Shown piece by piece: positions 12,833 through 23,660 of a stretch of 64,000 bases of DNA. Source of the DNA: Prunus persica (lineage: Eukaryota > Streptophyta > Magnoliopsida > Rosales > Rosaceae). The notes beneath the pieces were generated by a model, which saw only the letters and a program-made list of their open reading frames with translations, was not told the origin of the DNA and did not search any database. Made by a program: the position numbers and the translations under genes. How positions within the stretch are numbered: the stretch's first letter is position 1; each line of letters begins with the position of its first letter. The stretch is taken from assembly GCF_000346465.2 (NCBI RefSeq), contig NC_034009.1, positions 4,425,269-4,489,268 of the forward strand. Reading direction: 5' to 3'.

Positions 12833-13249
12833 ATGAATCAATTGAGGGTGTTGCTAGTGACATTTTTGCTCGCGGCTATTGGTGTGGCTGCAATGCCTGC
12901 CACTCAGTTCAGATCTAGCGGCGGCATTCTTGACACACATATTCATATTACCAACGGTCTAGGTCCAGACGTAGATCTCAGCATTCATTGTAAGTCTGCA
13001 GATGATGATCTAGGAGAACATCTGATTCATTATGAAACTATCTATGGGTTTGATTTCAGAATTAAGATTTTTGGGGGCACACAATTCTTTTGTAGCTTTC
13101 AGTGGCCTGGCCAATTCCATTGGTTTGACATTTTCATACAAGATAGAGATAACTGCGAGAATTGTGCGTGGTTGATCAAAGCTGACGGTCCACGCAGATT
13201 TAACAGTGAAACTCGTAGTTATGATGATGTATATCAGTGGAACGAGTAA
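12833..13249 (+). CDS. S-protein homologue (SPH) 2, secreted
   Basis: A 138-residue S1-family protein and close paralogue of the gene at 10096; the first 20 residues (signal peptide MNQLRVLLVTFLLAAIGVAA) are identical after its second methionine. Landmarks: ITNGLGPDVDL, IHCKSADDDLG, GGTQFFCSFQW, FHWFDIF and NCENCAWLIKADGPRRF. Four cysteines. A TATA box (TATAAAT) lies at 12770-12776. The frame stops at WNE, nine residues earlier than its paralogue, because a short deletion changes AACAAGCCCAGT to AACGAG and brings TAA into frame; the paralogue's tail is still recognisable in the untranslated sequence. A copia LTR lies just upstream. Confidence 0.93.
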   Translation: MNQLRVLLVTFLLAAIGVAAMPATQFRSSGGILDTHIHITNGLGPDVDLSIHCKSADDDLGEHLIHYETIYGFDFRIKIFGGTQFFCSFQWPGQFHWFDIFIQDRDNCENCAWLIKADGPRRFNSETRSYDDVYQWNE

Positions 13250-13439
13250 ATTTGTGTCGACGCATAGCTAGGAGAAGAAACTTCAAACGTGGGACTATAA
13301 TATCAAGTACTTATGTTGACGTGGGACTATAATATCAAGTACTTTAGACTTACCTACTCTTGTTAACCATTCGAAGTTCTTTACTTTTTATTAACCTTGC
13401 ATATATTGATTATTTTGTTATAAGTAGAATAGTTTTAAA
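13250..13439. other. 3' flank of SPH2 with 33-bp tandem duplication
   Basis: The piece ACGTGGGACTATAATATCAA occurs twice in a row (about 13288 and 13320). The same piece is present once after the paralogue at 10560, so this is a local duplication in the transcribed 3' flank. Nothing else is recognised. Confidence 0.7.
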
Positions 13440-13607
13440 TATATATATTCGGGGATTCGGGGCGGGTTTGAGAGGCATTCCCTTTACGGGAATAGGGACG
13501 GGGATTCCCTAAAAGTTCTAACTGCGGATAGAGGCGGGGATGGGTAGCGAGGAAGGGGATGGTATTGTGATACCCGGCTCCAAACCGGCCCGTTACCATC
13601 CCTAGAT
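13440..13607. mobile_element. fragment of a GGGATGG-type hAT-like MITE
   Basis: G-rich sequence (GGGGATTCGGGGCGGGTTTG and similar) that ends in CCCGTTACCATCCCTAG. The end resembles the termini of the element at 34541-35069 and the internal GGGGATGGG phrasing is shared, so both are likely one family. The left terminus is not clear. Confidence 0.45.
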
Positions 13608-13810
13608 GGGAAGATAAGACAATGAGTAGAGATATCAGCACTCACAAAAAAAAAAAAAAATATTATGAGAGTATATTGGCCATTCCCATTACAACCACAA
13701 CTCATCCCACCTTTTTCTTTCTTTTCTTAATAAAAGGATGCATTAAGAAAAATAAGTTCATATTGGTAAAAAGGAAAAAAGAAAAATAAGTGGATAGAAA
13801 ACAAATAAAG

Positions 13811-13969
13811 ACCCTCCGACTTCTCTATAATGAAACCTTTGTACTTATGTACAGTAGGGATGACTGCAAGATTTGGTACATAGATGGTCATCAAATCCGA
13901 GGGTCCATACATGTATAATAATAGAACCAGCCATTTTCATCAATGCCATCGGTGGAATGAAATAACCCA
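13811..13969 (+). pseudogene. SPH relic (C-terminal part only)
   Basis: In one frame 13851-13966 reads RDDCKIWT, a stop, MVIKSEGPYMYNN, then HQCHRWNEI. This is clearly the last third of a six-cysteine-type SPH protein. The codon before MVIK is a stop, the second cysteine of CxxC is tryptophan, and the GPC cysteine is tyrosine. Upstream, CCCTCCGACTTC resembles the WPS-F-H region but only with a frameshift, and no signal peptide half is visible. It is a lone remnant of the downstream subgroup sitting among upstream-type genes. Confidence 0.75.
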
Positions 13970-14019
13970 CTTTCACTAGGCTCGCAGGGGGCAAAAGCCA
14001 CCCAGACAGATATTGCAAG

Positions 14020-14960
14020 TCTTTTTTTTCTTTTTCTTTTTTGGGTCGAGAAAGATGATATAATTCCATAAAACCAAAAACCTCACCCAAAATGGCGAGA
14101 TTATAGAATTACAAAATAAAGCAATCTAGTAAGGAAGCTCAAAGAAACAACTAATCTGTAGTATTACATGAACAAGAACAACAAGATTGTCCCAAATGGT
14201 GATACCGACAGATAAACTAAATTGAATTAAAAACAGCATTACACCCAATTGAAAGAAACAGCCGCAATAAACAACATAAAATTTGACCACCACAGATCCG
14301 CCACCATAACCGATACCACTCAAATCAGTCCAAAGCCAAGAGAACCGAAACCATGAAACAGGAAAAAGGTGGTGCAAGCACCAGAGCCGTAGCATTGCCA
14401 TAACTCTACACACCTTCCAAGATTTACGCGAGAGATCGCGTTTTGGATTGGCCGTTGCATCCAAGAGATGCAACCAGGTCGAGAAGGAAGAGTGAGGGTC
14501 TGGGTGATGAACATAACCCGAGAGATCCCAACTCCAGCAGATTCAAGATCGTCGACGCACCTATAAGAGAACAGCAACCAATCGGAGGGCAGCCAAAGAA
14601 AAACTATAAGAGGAATGGAATGGTGGAGATTTGGGATTGCAAACAAGGTAGGAGGCATGAAGCCTCAGAAACGAGCAAGTGAAGCTCGAACACATCACCA
14701 GACTCAAACGACGAGAGATCTTCGGACCAACAAGATGGGGATTCCAAATGCTCCGAGAGAAAAACCTCGAAAGACTAGCAAGACACAGTAGAGAGGGAGG
14801 AGGAGGGGTCGGGACCTCCTCCCCGTCACTGAGATGGAGCGGCGTTGGATGTGGGTTTTCGCTAGTTGAGAGAGAAAGCGGCGCTTCCAAACCCTCGAGG
14901 AGAGGTAAACACATCAAGTCATGTAGTGTAGCGGCACTTTGACCAAGATAAAAATCACCC
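14020..14960 (-). mobile_element. LINE-like non-LTR retroelement 3' part
   Basis: Read on the minus strand the stretch ends in TTTCTCGACCCAAAAAAG followed by an A-rich tail (plus-strand T-rich at 14022-14043), as plant LINE 3' ends do. The body is unusually GC-rich for the window and carries overlapping open frames without a recognisable reverse transcriptase, so the copy is probably 5'-truncated. No target duplication could be matched. The class is inferred from the tail alone. Confidence 0.4.
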
Positions 14961-15593
14961 ATTGAAATAAATTACTAACTCTCTTTATTCTAGGAATACC
15001 CAGAACAATGAGAGAATGCATGTAATTCTCAAATCCAGAGAGCAAGCACTTGTAGGGAGAAACTCAATTTCATTCAACGTATTCAAAATTTGTTTTACAC
15101 CACCAAACTCAAACAACTATTAATAGACATTACATTGAACCAAATTTTTTCCTAGTTATTATAAATAATTATATCATGAACCTAGATAAACCTTTCAAAC
15201 ATGAACTGTAACAGACTAAGAGCATCTCCAATAGTAGTAGCAAATTAAACTCTTCAAATTAAAGTTTGTTGACCTAAGTGGCAATTTGAAAAAGTTTATT
15301 TGTTACTTGAATAATTTTTTAGTGCTTCTATTTTTAGCCACCTATCCTATTTTCTCACCCACCTTATCTTAAAAATTTTATAAACAAATTTACCCCTTTG
15401 TAAAATGACTTTTAAAGACTTAAAGAAAAAACCTCAACCCTAAAATAAAAACTCAATTTCATAAGAATTAAAAAAGAAAAAAAAATCGTTAATTAAACAA
15501 AGAGATGCCAAATAATGAATGAGAGAGGGAATTTTTGGGAGAATGTTCTATTTCTATATATTGTTCCTTTTTTTTTTTTAACAAGGAGTTCAA
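14961..15593. other. intergenic, possible MITE end
   Basis: No gene. At about 15222 the phrase GAGCATCTCCAATAGTAGTA resembles the terminus of plant PIF/Harbinger-type MITEs, but a matching right end was not found. Confidence 0.4.
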
Positions 15594-16136
15594 GAATTCC
15601 AAACTAAAATTGAGATGCTTTCAAAGCTTAGACACATGCATCGTTTGGTTCACGGAATGATTTCCCATGTCATTTTCCAAGGGATGGGAAATGGAAGATT
15701 CCTTTCCCACGTTTGGTAATGCTGGGAAAGTAATCGGGAGATAGCACTTTATTTCCTTTCCCATGTTTGTTTCGAGCAGGAATGGAAAACAAAGTTTGTA
15801 TAAATTTTCAATTATACCCATATTAAATAAAATAAAAAAAGAATGCATTTAATGATATATTGTAATTCTAAATTGTTAATGGGGACAAAATGGTCATGAA
15901 AAATGTGTATTTGATGTTGGTTCTTTCCCCAAACTTTCCCATGAGGAGGGAAAACAAAACCCAGGTTAGGAGAATGGCTTCACTTTCCCTCCTACTTTCC
16001 CATGGGCTAGGCAACGATTTCTCATGCATCGACTTACCAAACATGGGAAAGTAATTGATTTCTCATCCCCAAGTTTCTTTTCTCATGAACCAAACAGGTA
16101 GTCTCTTTGATTGGTTTTTGTGAAGAAGACGGTGAA
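15594..16136 (+). pseudogene. CrRLK1L receptor kinase fragment, split by a MITE
   Basis: 15594-15641 encodes EFQTKIEMLSKLRHMH and 16099-16135 continues with VSLIGF-E-EDGE. This is the subdomain III-IV region of CrRLK1L (FERONIA-type) kinases. The two parts are separated by a 457-bp element. An uninterrupted copy of the same fragment lies at 25800-25877. Nothing else of a kinase is visible on either side, so it is a captured or degraded piece. Confidence 0.7.
15642..16098. mobile_element. MITE with GTTTGGTTCA inverted termini
   Basis: The left end CGTTTGGTTCACGG and the reverse complement of the right end, CTGTTTGGTTCATGAG, are inverted repeats; inner halves share CCCATG and TTTCCCAT phrases in both orientations. 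The uninterrupted kinase fragment at 25800 acts as an empty site and fixes the insertion to within a few bases. The target duplication length cannot be settled. Confidence 0.7.
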
Positions 16137-16879
16137 CATTTTTCATCTTTTTCTATATTTCTTTAAAGGGAAATTCTATATGAACCCCATTATTTGCTTT
16201 TTGCACCCCACATTTTCTTTACACCCCACTGAATTTTAATAAATTTTAAAATTGCTTATTATACCCCATTTTTCTTCCTAAATTGCCCTCATGAACCGCA
16301 TTCCCTAACATATTATGTAAACCCCATCCCATATCATACACCACCCATAGAAACCCCCTTCTCTTTCAGACACACATCATCTCATATCAAACCCCACCCC
16401 ATCCCATATCAAGCCTCACCCCATCGAAAATTCCCTCCTGTTGCAGACACACCCCATCATATTTCAACAATCTTCATCGCACATCCCATCCAAACAAAGC
16501 CATCGCAGCAAACCCTATCCTTTTTGAAAACCCCAATCGCAGCAAACTCCAATGGAAAAGCCAGAAATGACTTACCTAGTTGATTAAGCCACATCGTAAA
16601 CCCATCGCAGCAACCCAGCGAAAGTAACCCACCGAAACGACTTACCTGGTTGATTAAGCATAGGTTTGATTTCACTTTTGAAAAGCCAAAGTTTGATTTT
16701 AAATTTTGATTTCAACTTTGTGGGTGTATGGTTTGAACATGGTTTTACGAATCTGGATTTACCATAAAATTAATTTAAAGCTCAAGCAATTCAATTGCAG
16801 ATAATCTTAGTCACCCTTGAATTAAAAGAAAAAGGAAAAGTATATACATCGATTATTGGCGTATGGCAGTTGAGAGGGG
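16137..16879. other. intergenic, C-rich repeat-like stretch
   Basis: 16180-16450 is rich in ACCCCAT/CACCCCA phrases and looks like a degenerate non-coding repeat; the remainder is AT-rich. No gene recognised. Confidence 0.4.
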
Positions 16880-16884
16880 CCATA

Positions 16885-17481
16885 TGTAAGATCCCACATC
16901 AACCAACGGAGAGGGGGTAATGTGCCTTATATGTGCACATCCGCATCCATCTAGCACGAGGCCTTTTGGGAGCTCACTGGCTTTGGAGTCGTAGGAACTC
17001 CGAAGTTAAGCGAGTTGGGAGCCAGAGCAATCCCAGGATGGGTGACCCACTGGGGAAATTGTTCGTGAGCTCCTAGAAACAAAATAGTGCGGGCAGAGAA
17101 GGGGGCCCAAAGCGGACAATATCGTGCTATGGCGAAGCCGATCCCGGGATGTGACAATTTGGTATCAGAGCCACTCTGCCGTGTGGTGCCGACGAGAACG
17201 TGGGGTGGATTGTAAGATCCCACATCAACCAATGGAGAGGGCGTAATGTGCCTTATATGTGCACATCCGCATCCATCTAGCACGAGGCCTTTTGGGAGCT
17301 CACTGGCTTCGGAGTCGTAGGAACTCTGAAGTTAAGCGAGTTGGGGGCCAGAGCAATCCCAGGATGGGTGACCCACTGGGAAGTTGCTCGTAAGCTCCCA
17401 GAAACAAAACCGTGCGGGCAGAGAGGGGGCCCCAAAGCGGATAATATCGTGCTAAGGCGGAGTCGATCCCGAGATGTGACA
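16885..17481. mobile_element. complete Cassandra TRIM retrotransposon
   Basis: Two LTRs, 16885-17156 and 17211-17481, both start TGTAAGATCCCACATCAACC and end GATGTGACA. Between them are only 54 bp: a primer-binding site TGGTATCAGAGC (17159-17170, methionine tRNA type) and a purine-rich GAACGTGGGGTGGA before the second LTR. The target duplication CCATA flanks it at 16880-16884 and 17482-17486. Each LTR carries a 5S rRNA-like block (near 16990-17070 and 17317-17397) with AAGTTAAGCG and AGGATGGGTGACCCACTGGG. These features define Cassandra, which uses 5S-derived promoter sequence. It encodes no protein. Confidence 0.96.
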
Positions 17482-17486
17482 CCATA

Positions 17487-18816
17487 GCTGGCGAGAAAAG
17501 GTCCTTTCCGCAGACGTTGTTAGTGGCTGTGTAGAGCTTGGTGTTTGGCTTTGCGGTTGTGAGAGAAAAAACGACTTGTGCGCAGTTAGGTGATGAATTG
17601 TGAAAGAAAGAAAGAAGGGCGTTTCTTGCTTACATGTTATATAGGCGGTTTGGCTTGATTGAATAACCAACCATATTAATCAATATTATTGTTTCCATTT
17701 CAGTCTTGATTAAATAATAAATTATCATTAAAAACTAAAAGACCCCAATGCATGCATATTTAATAAGCAGGGCATTAATTTCTAGTTTTGATTTTCCGAT
17801 TTCGTTTGGGATTTTGGTTTTCTAAATCCAATCCAATCCCTCTGTCGTCCTTCCTCGTTTCCTTTCTTTCCATCTCCTCCTTAGACTCCTCCTGCTCTGT
17901 TGCATGCGTAAGTATCCTCACTAAAATATTTTACTTCTTCTGAATGTTTTGTTTGTATATCTCTTATTACTGCATCTTGATTGTCAATATTTTAAATTTA
18001 GCCGTATTTTAACCTCCTTTATTTGTCAGTCTTTAGTTCATAGAACTAGTCACAGAATAAATGTAATGAAAAAATCTAATCTCAAGTAAGCATTTCTTAT
18101 TTATTTGGGCGGTTTTGTTTCATTTCTCTATTGCTTTAATTGGCCTCAATGTTCTTCTTCTTCTTCTAACAGACCTCGTAAGCTCTGTGAACTTTGAGAT
18201 CAGCTCAGATGGATTATATAAGTTTAATTGATGACAGAAAAAGTTAGAAACCATGAATTACACATTTGAACTCATTTCTAATTAATTCATAATGTTAGCA
18301 TCTCAATTGCTTATCTAATTGATTTATGAATTTAAAATCCATGCACAGGTTTTGCCGAGGGTTGAGGAGAATACAATTACCACAGCATATTATGGACTCG
18401 GTTTAAACATTTTTGTTGAAGTGATCATCTCCAAAACTGGTCATCTCCAATTGCAGCATTGAGATTATTAGTTTAAAAGAATTAGCCTCTGGTATTTTCA
18501 TCTGTGCGAGTAATTGCTTGGCTCCTTGCTAATGCAGAACCTCATTGCTACTCAACTTGGAGTTCAGAGGATCACAGGCATTACCGTTTTCAACACAAGA
18601 GAGGAACAAACATACGACCCTTTCCATCAATGCCCCTTCTTAGACTCAAAAAGGGGTCTGTAACGGCAAACAGACCCAATGTTCGAAACTAATTTTCAGT
18701 TAAATATAAACAAAAACAGAAGGGAAGAGGAGTCGGTTAAAATTGCAGGGTTGTACATTGAAGTGCTGGTTCTATTACATTTATTCTAAACCAACATGTC
18801 AATTCCAATGTTCGAA
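17487..18816. other. intergenic; possible relic promoters
   Basis: On the minus strand near 17640 there is TATATAA followed by a pyrimidine-rich leader running into the Cassandra insertion, which could be an old 5' gene end. On the plus strand 17860-17910 is a pyrimidine-rich leader followed by GCATGCGTAAGTAT, a good splice donor, with possible acceptors at about 18170 and 18350. No encoded protein can be recognised, so no gene is called. Confidence 0.3.
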
Positions 18817-19075
18817 ACTAGGCAGTAGGCGGGCTGCACGCATGGGTCTAACGTCTAGAGGAGTAATTGGGGGCCCATCTCTTCTTTTGTTTTTTTTCAT
18901 CAACATATAAATGCAATTTTCCTGCTCAAACCCTAACTCTAACAAGAGCCGTCTTCCAGCCCCTCTCTCTCGCTCAGACTTCTTCTTCAATCCTCATCTC
19001 TCTGTCTCTCGCTCATAGCACCATCGTGATCTCGTCCCTGACCTTGGAGATTCCAAAATGGCGAATTTTTTTTTT

Positions 19076-19190
19076 CTAGGCGCAGCGCCCGCCTAGACCG
19101 CCTAGACCGCCTAGCTCCTGCCTAGACCGCCTAGCGCCCGCCTAGACCGCCTAGCCCCCGCCTAGCCCCTGCCTAGCTCCCTTGTGTCCA
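19076..19190. repeat. GCCTAG short tandem repeat
   Basis: About seven imperfect copies of CCGCCTAGACCGCCTAG-like units in a row. A related TAGGCAGTAGGCGGGC lies at about 18822, so the repeat may be part of a small element covering 18817-19190. Confidence 0.8.
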
Positions 19191-19195
19191 AGGAT

Positions 19196-19584
19196 TTAAC
19201 TTTCAAAGAAGATTTCTGGGAACTGGAAAAGAAAGAGATGATGCTTACATTGTTCCCACAACCTTGTGAGACTCTGCGTGCCTTGAACGATACATGCCAA
19301 TCCAAAATCTGAAATTTTTGGGTTCATGTTCTCATCCAAGAGAATGTTACTGACCTTCAAATCTCTATGTATTACCTTCAAACAGGAATCATGGTGGAGA
19401 TAAAGAAGTCTATTTGCTTGAACTCAGCGGCAATGTGAAGTATATTATTGTCCATAGGCGTTTTCAGATGGAGAAGATCATCTGGTACGTCAGCATCTTT
19501 ATTTTTTCTCAAGAAACCAACGTCACCTGATCTTGCTGCCTCATACAAGGAAGGATCCATGTCTATCAAGTAATGTTTATTCAT
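19196..19584 (-). pseudogene. chimeric relic: ankyrin-repeat N terminus fused to receptor-kinase fragment
   Basis: Reading the minus strand from 19584, one frame gives MDPSLYEAARSGDVGFLRKN and then [12 protein letters not shown], the N terminus of an ACD6/ITN1-type ankyrin protein. Near 19420 the likeness switches, in another frame, to [19 protein letters not shown] followed by [19 protein letters not shown], the catalytic loop and DFG region of a CRK or S-domain receptor kinase. The join is direct, with no intron signals, and the kinase part stops soon after GTQSL. Two unrelated gene pieces have been joined, by capture or by deletion. Confidence 0.75.
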
Positions 19585-21950
19585 ATTCTAGTGGCCGCTA
19601 TATGGAAGCATCTCTAAGTATGAGAATAGAAGGATCAAGATGACTTGTGATGACCTGTGAGATTATTCCAGTGCGAGAAACTCTTTTCGGATTCTTTGCT
19701 CTTGGTCATAAAAATATTGAATTCTTGTCTTCTCTAGGGTGTATCTTCTAGTAGTCTCACTGGACTGGATTGGACTTCAATTAAAATGGACAAGAGTCCT
19801 AGCCGTTGTTTGGTGAGCCACATACTGACTTGGACTCAACTCCAATCCAATCTAACAGTTCCTTGGTAGCTAGTCAAGTAAAGTATCAATCAAATAGTAA
19901 CCTGTTAGCTAGACAAGCAAAGTATCCACCACATAATAAATAAAATCAATGACAGAAAATTGATTCCCTTGGTAAAGATAAATTTGCTGTTGTCGATTGC
20001 AAGGAAAGCACATACATACCATTCCCATGTTTATCAACGGAACAGCTCTAGCCATTCTTCGCACTCATTAGCATTGAACGAAGAGTATCAACCGGACATC
20101 TCAGAAGGTTTTCCATCTCTATCAATGAAACAGTTCCTGCTATTTTAACAACAAAACAATAAAAATAACATATATGCACCAAAACTTCTAATTGTAAAGG
20201 AATTTTGATCATGCGTCACGGGCCTACAAGTTCAAAGCTTAGTTGCTTGAACTGGAACAAGTTTATGAAAAACCATATAGCTAGTCCTGATTATGAGGGA
20301 ATAGTGAGGGAATAGTAACAGGTTTGGGATGTAAATACTCGGAAAGTATGTGATGTTCCTTACACATTCTGATTTTTTGTGTGTGATTTGAATCTATGCG
20401 CTTATTCCCTCAACCTTCAATTTTTGTTGCTCATGCTTAAACTTTCCGACAGAGTGTCAAGGAACATGAAGAACATGAAAAACGTGCTTGGAGTGTTTTG
20501 ATTTTTCATGCACAGAGCGCACAAGGCTTGTATCTCGTAGTGATGATTGTAAGGTAGTGTCAAAATCTTTAAAATCTTAAACCAAGAGTCTTGTATTATG
20601 CTTAGGTGATCTGAAATGTAATATGCAGTACCCGTTTTCTTTTGGAAAAGCAAAGAAATGTTATGCTGCACACTATATTCTGTTTCTTCTATTATTTATT
20701 AAGGAGTTATTTCCACTAACACCCCCCAAGGGGTAAAATGATATACTCACTATTTGCAAGTGACTATTCCTAGTGGGTATAGTCGAGATGTTGTTAACTA
20801 TGCTACTAAGTTTTTTGTATGCTTGACTTAAGGCTGGCTGGTTTAGGCTACCAGAATACGTGATATACTCTTGTATCTAGTTTATGCAGTTATATGCAAG
20901 TTTGCATATACAGGATGCTAAATTGATGCGTTATGGGTGTAGCATCAATAACTCAGTTATCGTATTTTAGCTGGGAGAAAATAAATATGTTAATTTTGCA
21001 AGAAAAAATTAATGGATTCAGAGAAATATTGATATGTCCTTGTGTACTTTTGACGTTACATATTGGTTGTCGAATTGTTTAGTATGGTTTAGGAATGCCA
21101 ATAATTGTGGTGTACGCTTGAGTTAAGGTTTGGCTAACAATACTTAAATATTAGATGCCCCATATTTTGGCTGCGCTCACAGTAATTACCACCTACCTCA
21201 TCTGTAATTTAAGCGGACTATTTAAAATGATGCGTGTCATTTCAGCTTTTTTGGTGCTCAAGGAAGGTTCATTGAAGACTAACTATGCTGTCCTCTATTC
21301 TCTGTATAACAAGCAAGTAAAAGTTTGGTGCACAAGGCAGGAAAGGAAACTAGCTAGTGTTCTTGACATTGCACGTGAAAGCTAACATTTGTTGCTTTTA
21401 AGTATAATCCTTTATCTATAGCAACTGCATTGCGGTATAATCCTTTTAAGTATAATCCTATTTCTGGTACCCCTATGAACTTCAATCCATTTCATTGGCC
21501 ACTTCTCCAGTATGGATTTGACCCTTTCCAAAGAAAAACTTGTGGTGACAACTCAGCAGTAACTCGAATTACAAATGTTCCGGATGATGGATCATTTGCA
21601 GATTTCCACGAATCCAAGAAGTGTCTCTCTCCAGTTTTGGGGTTCAATCCTATCATCAATTAAAAATTATCATTAAGTGCTTGCACTTGGCATTCCTATA
21701 CTTATCTATCAACACATTTATTGATGTTAGTTATGTTACTTATTTAGTTCTTCCTAATTTCTGTAAAGATAATCCTGATATGTGCACTATTATTCTTCTG
21801 TCGTTACCCTGGTTTTACTATTTAGAAATTCCAACTTCCCCGTATAGGTTGAGCACAAAGACTGCATATCTATGCTGCAATTGTACATGTCAAGAGGTGT
21901 AGCCAGTTGCTAAATCTCCTAGACATAAATCCAACTGGCTTTGATTAATT

Positions 21951-21984
<34 letters not shown>

Positions 21985-22122
21985 GTTGCTTTTTCCCTTT
22001 TTCATTCTAATGTTTCTTTTATCCCAGAACTACTATCCAAATTTGATTTTGATTTATTGTTTGCTTTATAATGCAATTATTTATCTATTCTCACACATTT
22101 GCAACAATCATGCACACAGCAG
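19585..22122. other. intergenic, no gene supported
   Basis: Only short open frames (21155-21385, 21430-21663 and others) without family likeness. A clean CT dinucleotide run lies at about 21950-21983. The nearest coding remnant is the cyclin T exon that follows. Confidence 0.5.
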
Positions 22123-22280
22123 AAAGAGTTGATTTTACTTGGAGAGAAGGTTGTTCTTGCAACTCTTGCTTTTGATCTTAATGCAAACCATCCATATAAA
22201 CCGCTGGTTGAGGCAATAAAAAAATTCAAAGTAGCCCAAAATGCCCTTTCTCAAGTTGCATGGAATTTTGTTAATGACGG
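22123..22280 (+). pseudogene. orphan cyclin-T exon
   Basis: A 158-nt exon-like segment with an acceptor (GCACACAGCAG) before it and a donor (GGTATGG) after it. It encodes [40 protein letters not shown] and ending WNFVNDG, matching the central exon of plant cyclin T1, the P-TEFb regulatory subunit. The frame is intact, but no other cyclin T exon was seen on either side within several kilobases, so it is a stranded fragment. Confidence 0.75.
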
Positions 22281-22496
22281 GTATGGTTCTCTTAGTTCAT
22301 ATATCGTGCTTGTTCTTCTTGGCCTTTTTTTAGTTTCTTCTTGAACTTGGAATGTGGCATGCAGACTTATTATGCATTTGTCTTGATTTGAAAATGGTTG
22401 ATGTCATCACTGTCATATGATATTTTGCAATACCATTTAAGTTTTAGTTCAGTGAAATATTATACAGGTTCTGCATTATAGTTTTGCTCAAACTAC

Positions 22497-22832
22497 ATTG
22501 CAGTTTTGGTAATTACAATTGGATTTTTGCTCTTTCCTTGGCCTTCAACCTAACCAATTTGAAGAGTAGAGGCTTACCTAGACGAGGAATTGGGTGGGCA
22601 AGAGAAGAGTAGAACTACCCAAGAGCAAAGGAACTCAAAATTGAACTTTTGGAAACAGCATTGCAGTTTTCATTTAATTACAATTTGATTTTTGTTCTTT
22701 TCTTAGCCTTCAACCTTACCAATTTGAAGAGTAGATGCTATTCACATGAGGAATTGGGTGGGCAAGAGAAGAGTAGAACTATCCAAGAGCAAGGGAACTC
22801 AAAATTGGACTTTTGGAAACTGCATTGCCTAA
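22497..22832. repeat. two-copy tandem repeat, about 168 bp
   Basis: The segment from TTGCAGTTTTGGTAATTAC to GAACTTTTGGAAACAGC repeats directly from about 22665. Both copies contain AATTGGGTGGGCAAGAGAAG. Non-coding. Confidence 0.85.
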
Positions 22833-22907
22833 CATGTCTTGAATAAATAAATAAAATATTGTTTTGTTTTGTTTAACTCTAGAGATGAACATTTTTGCCC
22901 AAACTCA

Positions 22908-23050
22908 GCATTTCAGTTTCCATTTTTGTATTGCCATTTCCGTTTATGCATTGTAGTTTCCTTTTTTGTATTGCAGTTTCCGTTTATGCATTGCAGTTTC
23001 CGCTTTTACATTGCAATTTCCGTTTATGCATTGCAGTTTCCATTTTAGTA
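22908..23050. repeat. minisatellite, GCAGTTTCCGTTTATGCATT type
   Basis: About seven imperfect 19-20 bp copies of GCAGTTTCCGTTTATGCATT alternating with a TTTTTGTATT-ending variant. It causes an apparent 104-codon repetitive open frame that is not considered a gene. Confidence 0.85.
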
Positions 23051-23295
23051 ATTTCATCTTGGTTCCTCCATTTTGCTTCAATAAAATTATTATGTTTTTT
23101 TTTTTGTAGCTTGTTTCGTTTTTTTTTTATATTTTATTTTATAAACATAATTGATATCTACATTGTATTTTTGTTGCAGTTTCTATTTTTATTTGCAGTT
23201 TTTGTGTGAATAAGTGTTGCAATGATTTTTTTTTTTTTTTAAACCGGTGATTGTTTATATAAATATTGTATAATTGAATAAATATTACAAAATCA

Positions 23296-23370
23296 AGTTT
23301 GGTGTAGCGGTTTGTGAGTGAGCTTTCCTCCTTTGAGGGTCAAGGTTCGAATTCCTTCAATGACAAAAAA
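23296..23370 (+). mobile_element. possible SINE head (tRNA-like A and B boxes)
   Basis: TGGTGTAGCGG fits the pol III A box consensus and GGTTCGAATTCC, about 40 bp downstream, is a near-perfect B box. This spacing is typical of tRNA-derived SINEs. The 3' end of the element was not identified. Confidence 0.35.
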
Positions 23371-23470
23371 TACCCTTTTTAAAAGGTGAATAAAAGGCAA
23401 TAGAGTTGGTCCCCTGCAGATGGTGGCAAGTGGCCGGCAGTGGTGGAATTTCAGGGGTGGAATTTCGGCA

Positions 23471-23660
23471 ATGGTGGCCAACAGCGAGAGTCTGGTGGTG
23501 GTGGTTGGCTAGATATGGACATGTGACATAGTATGCTTGCCTTAGAAGGAGTGGCAGCAGTGGTTGCTGGGGACAATGGTGGCCAGCGGCGGGAGTTCGG
23601 TGGTGGTGGTTGGCTAGATATGGACATGTGGCATAATATGCTTGCCTTAGAAGGAGTAGC
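23471..23660. repeat. two-copy tandem repeat, about 103 bp
   Basis: AATGGTGGCCAACAGCG at about 23471 and AATGGTGGCCAGCGGCG at about 23574 begin two direct copies that both contain TTGGCTAGATATGGACATGT and GCTTGCCTTAGAAGGAGT. Confidence 0.85.

Noticed and set aside
14443..14962. Overlapping frames of 79-133 codons on both strands
   Set aside because: They lie in a GC-rich LINE-like retroelement tail and show no protein family motif.
16990..17397. Two 5S rRNA genes
   Set aside because: The 5S-like blocks are inside the two LTRs of a Cassandra element, with flanking LTR sequence, primer site and target duplication; neither is a full 5S gene.
22895..23209. 104-codon frame rich in F and L
   Set aside because: Arises from the 19-20 bp minisatellite and T-rich sequence.
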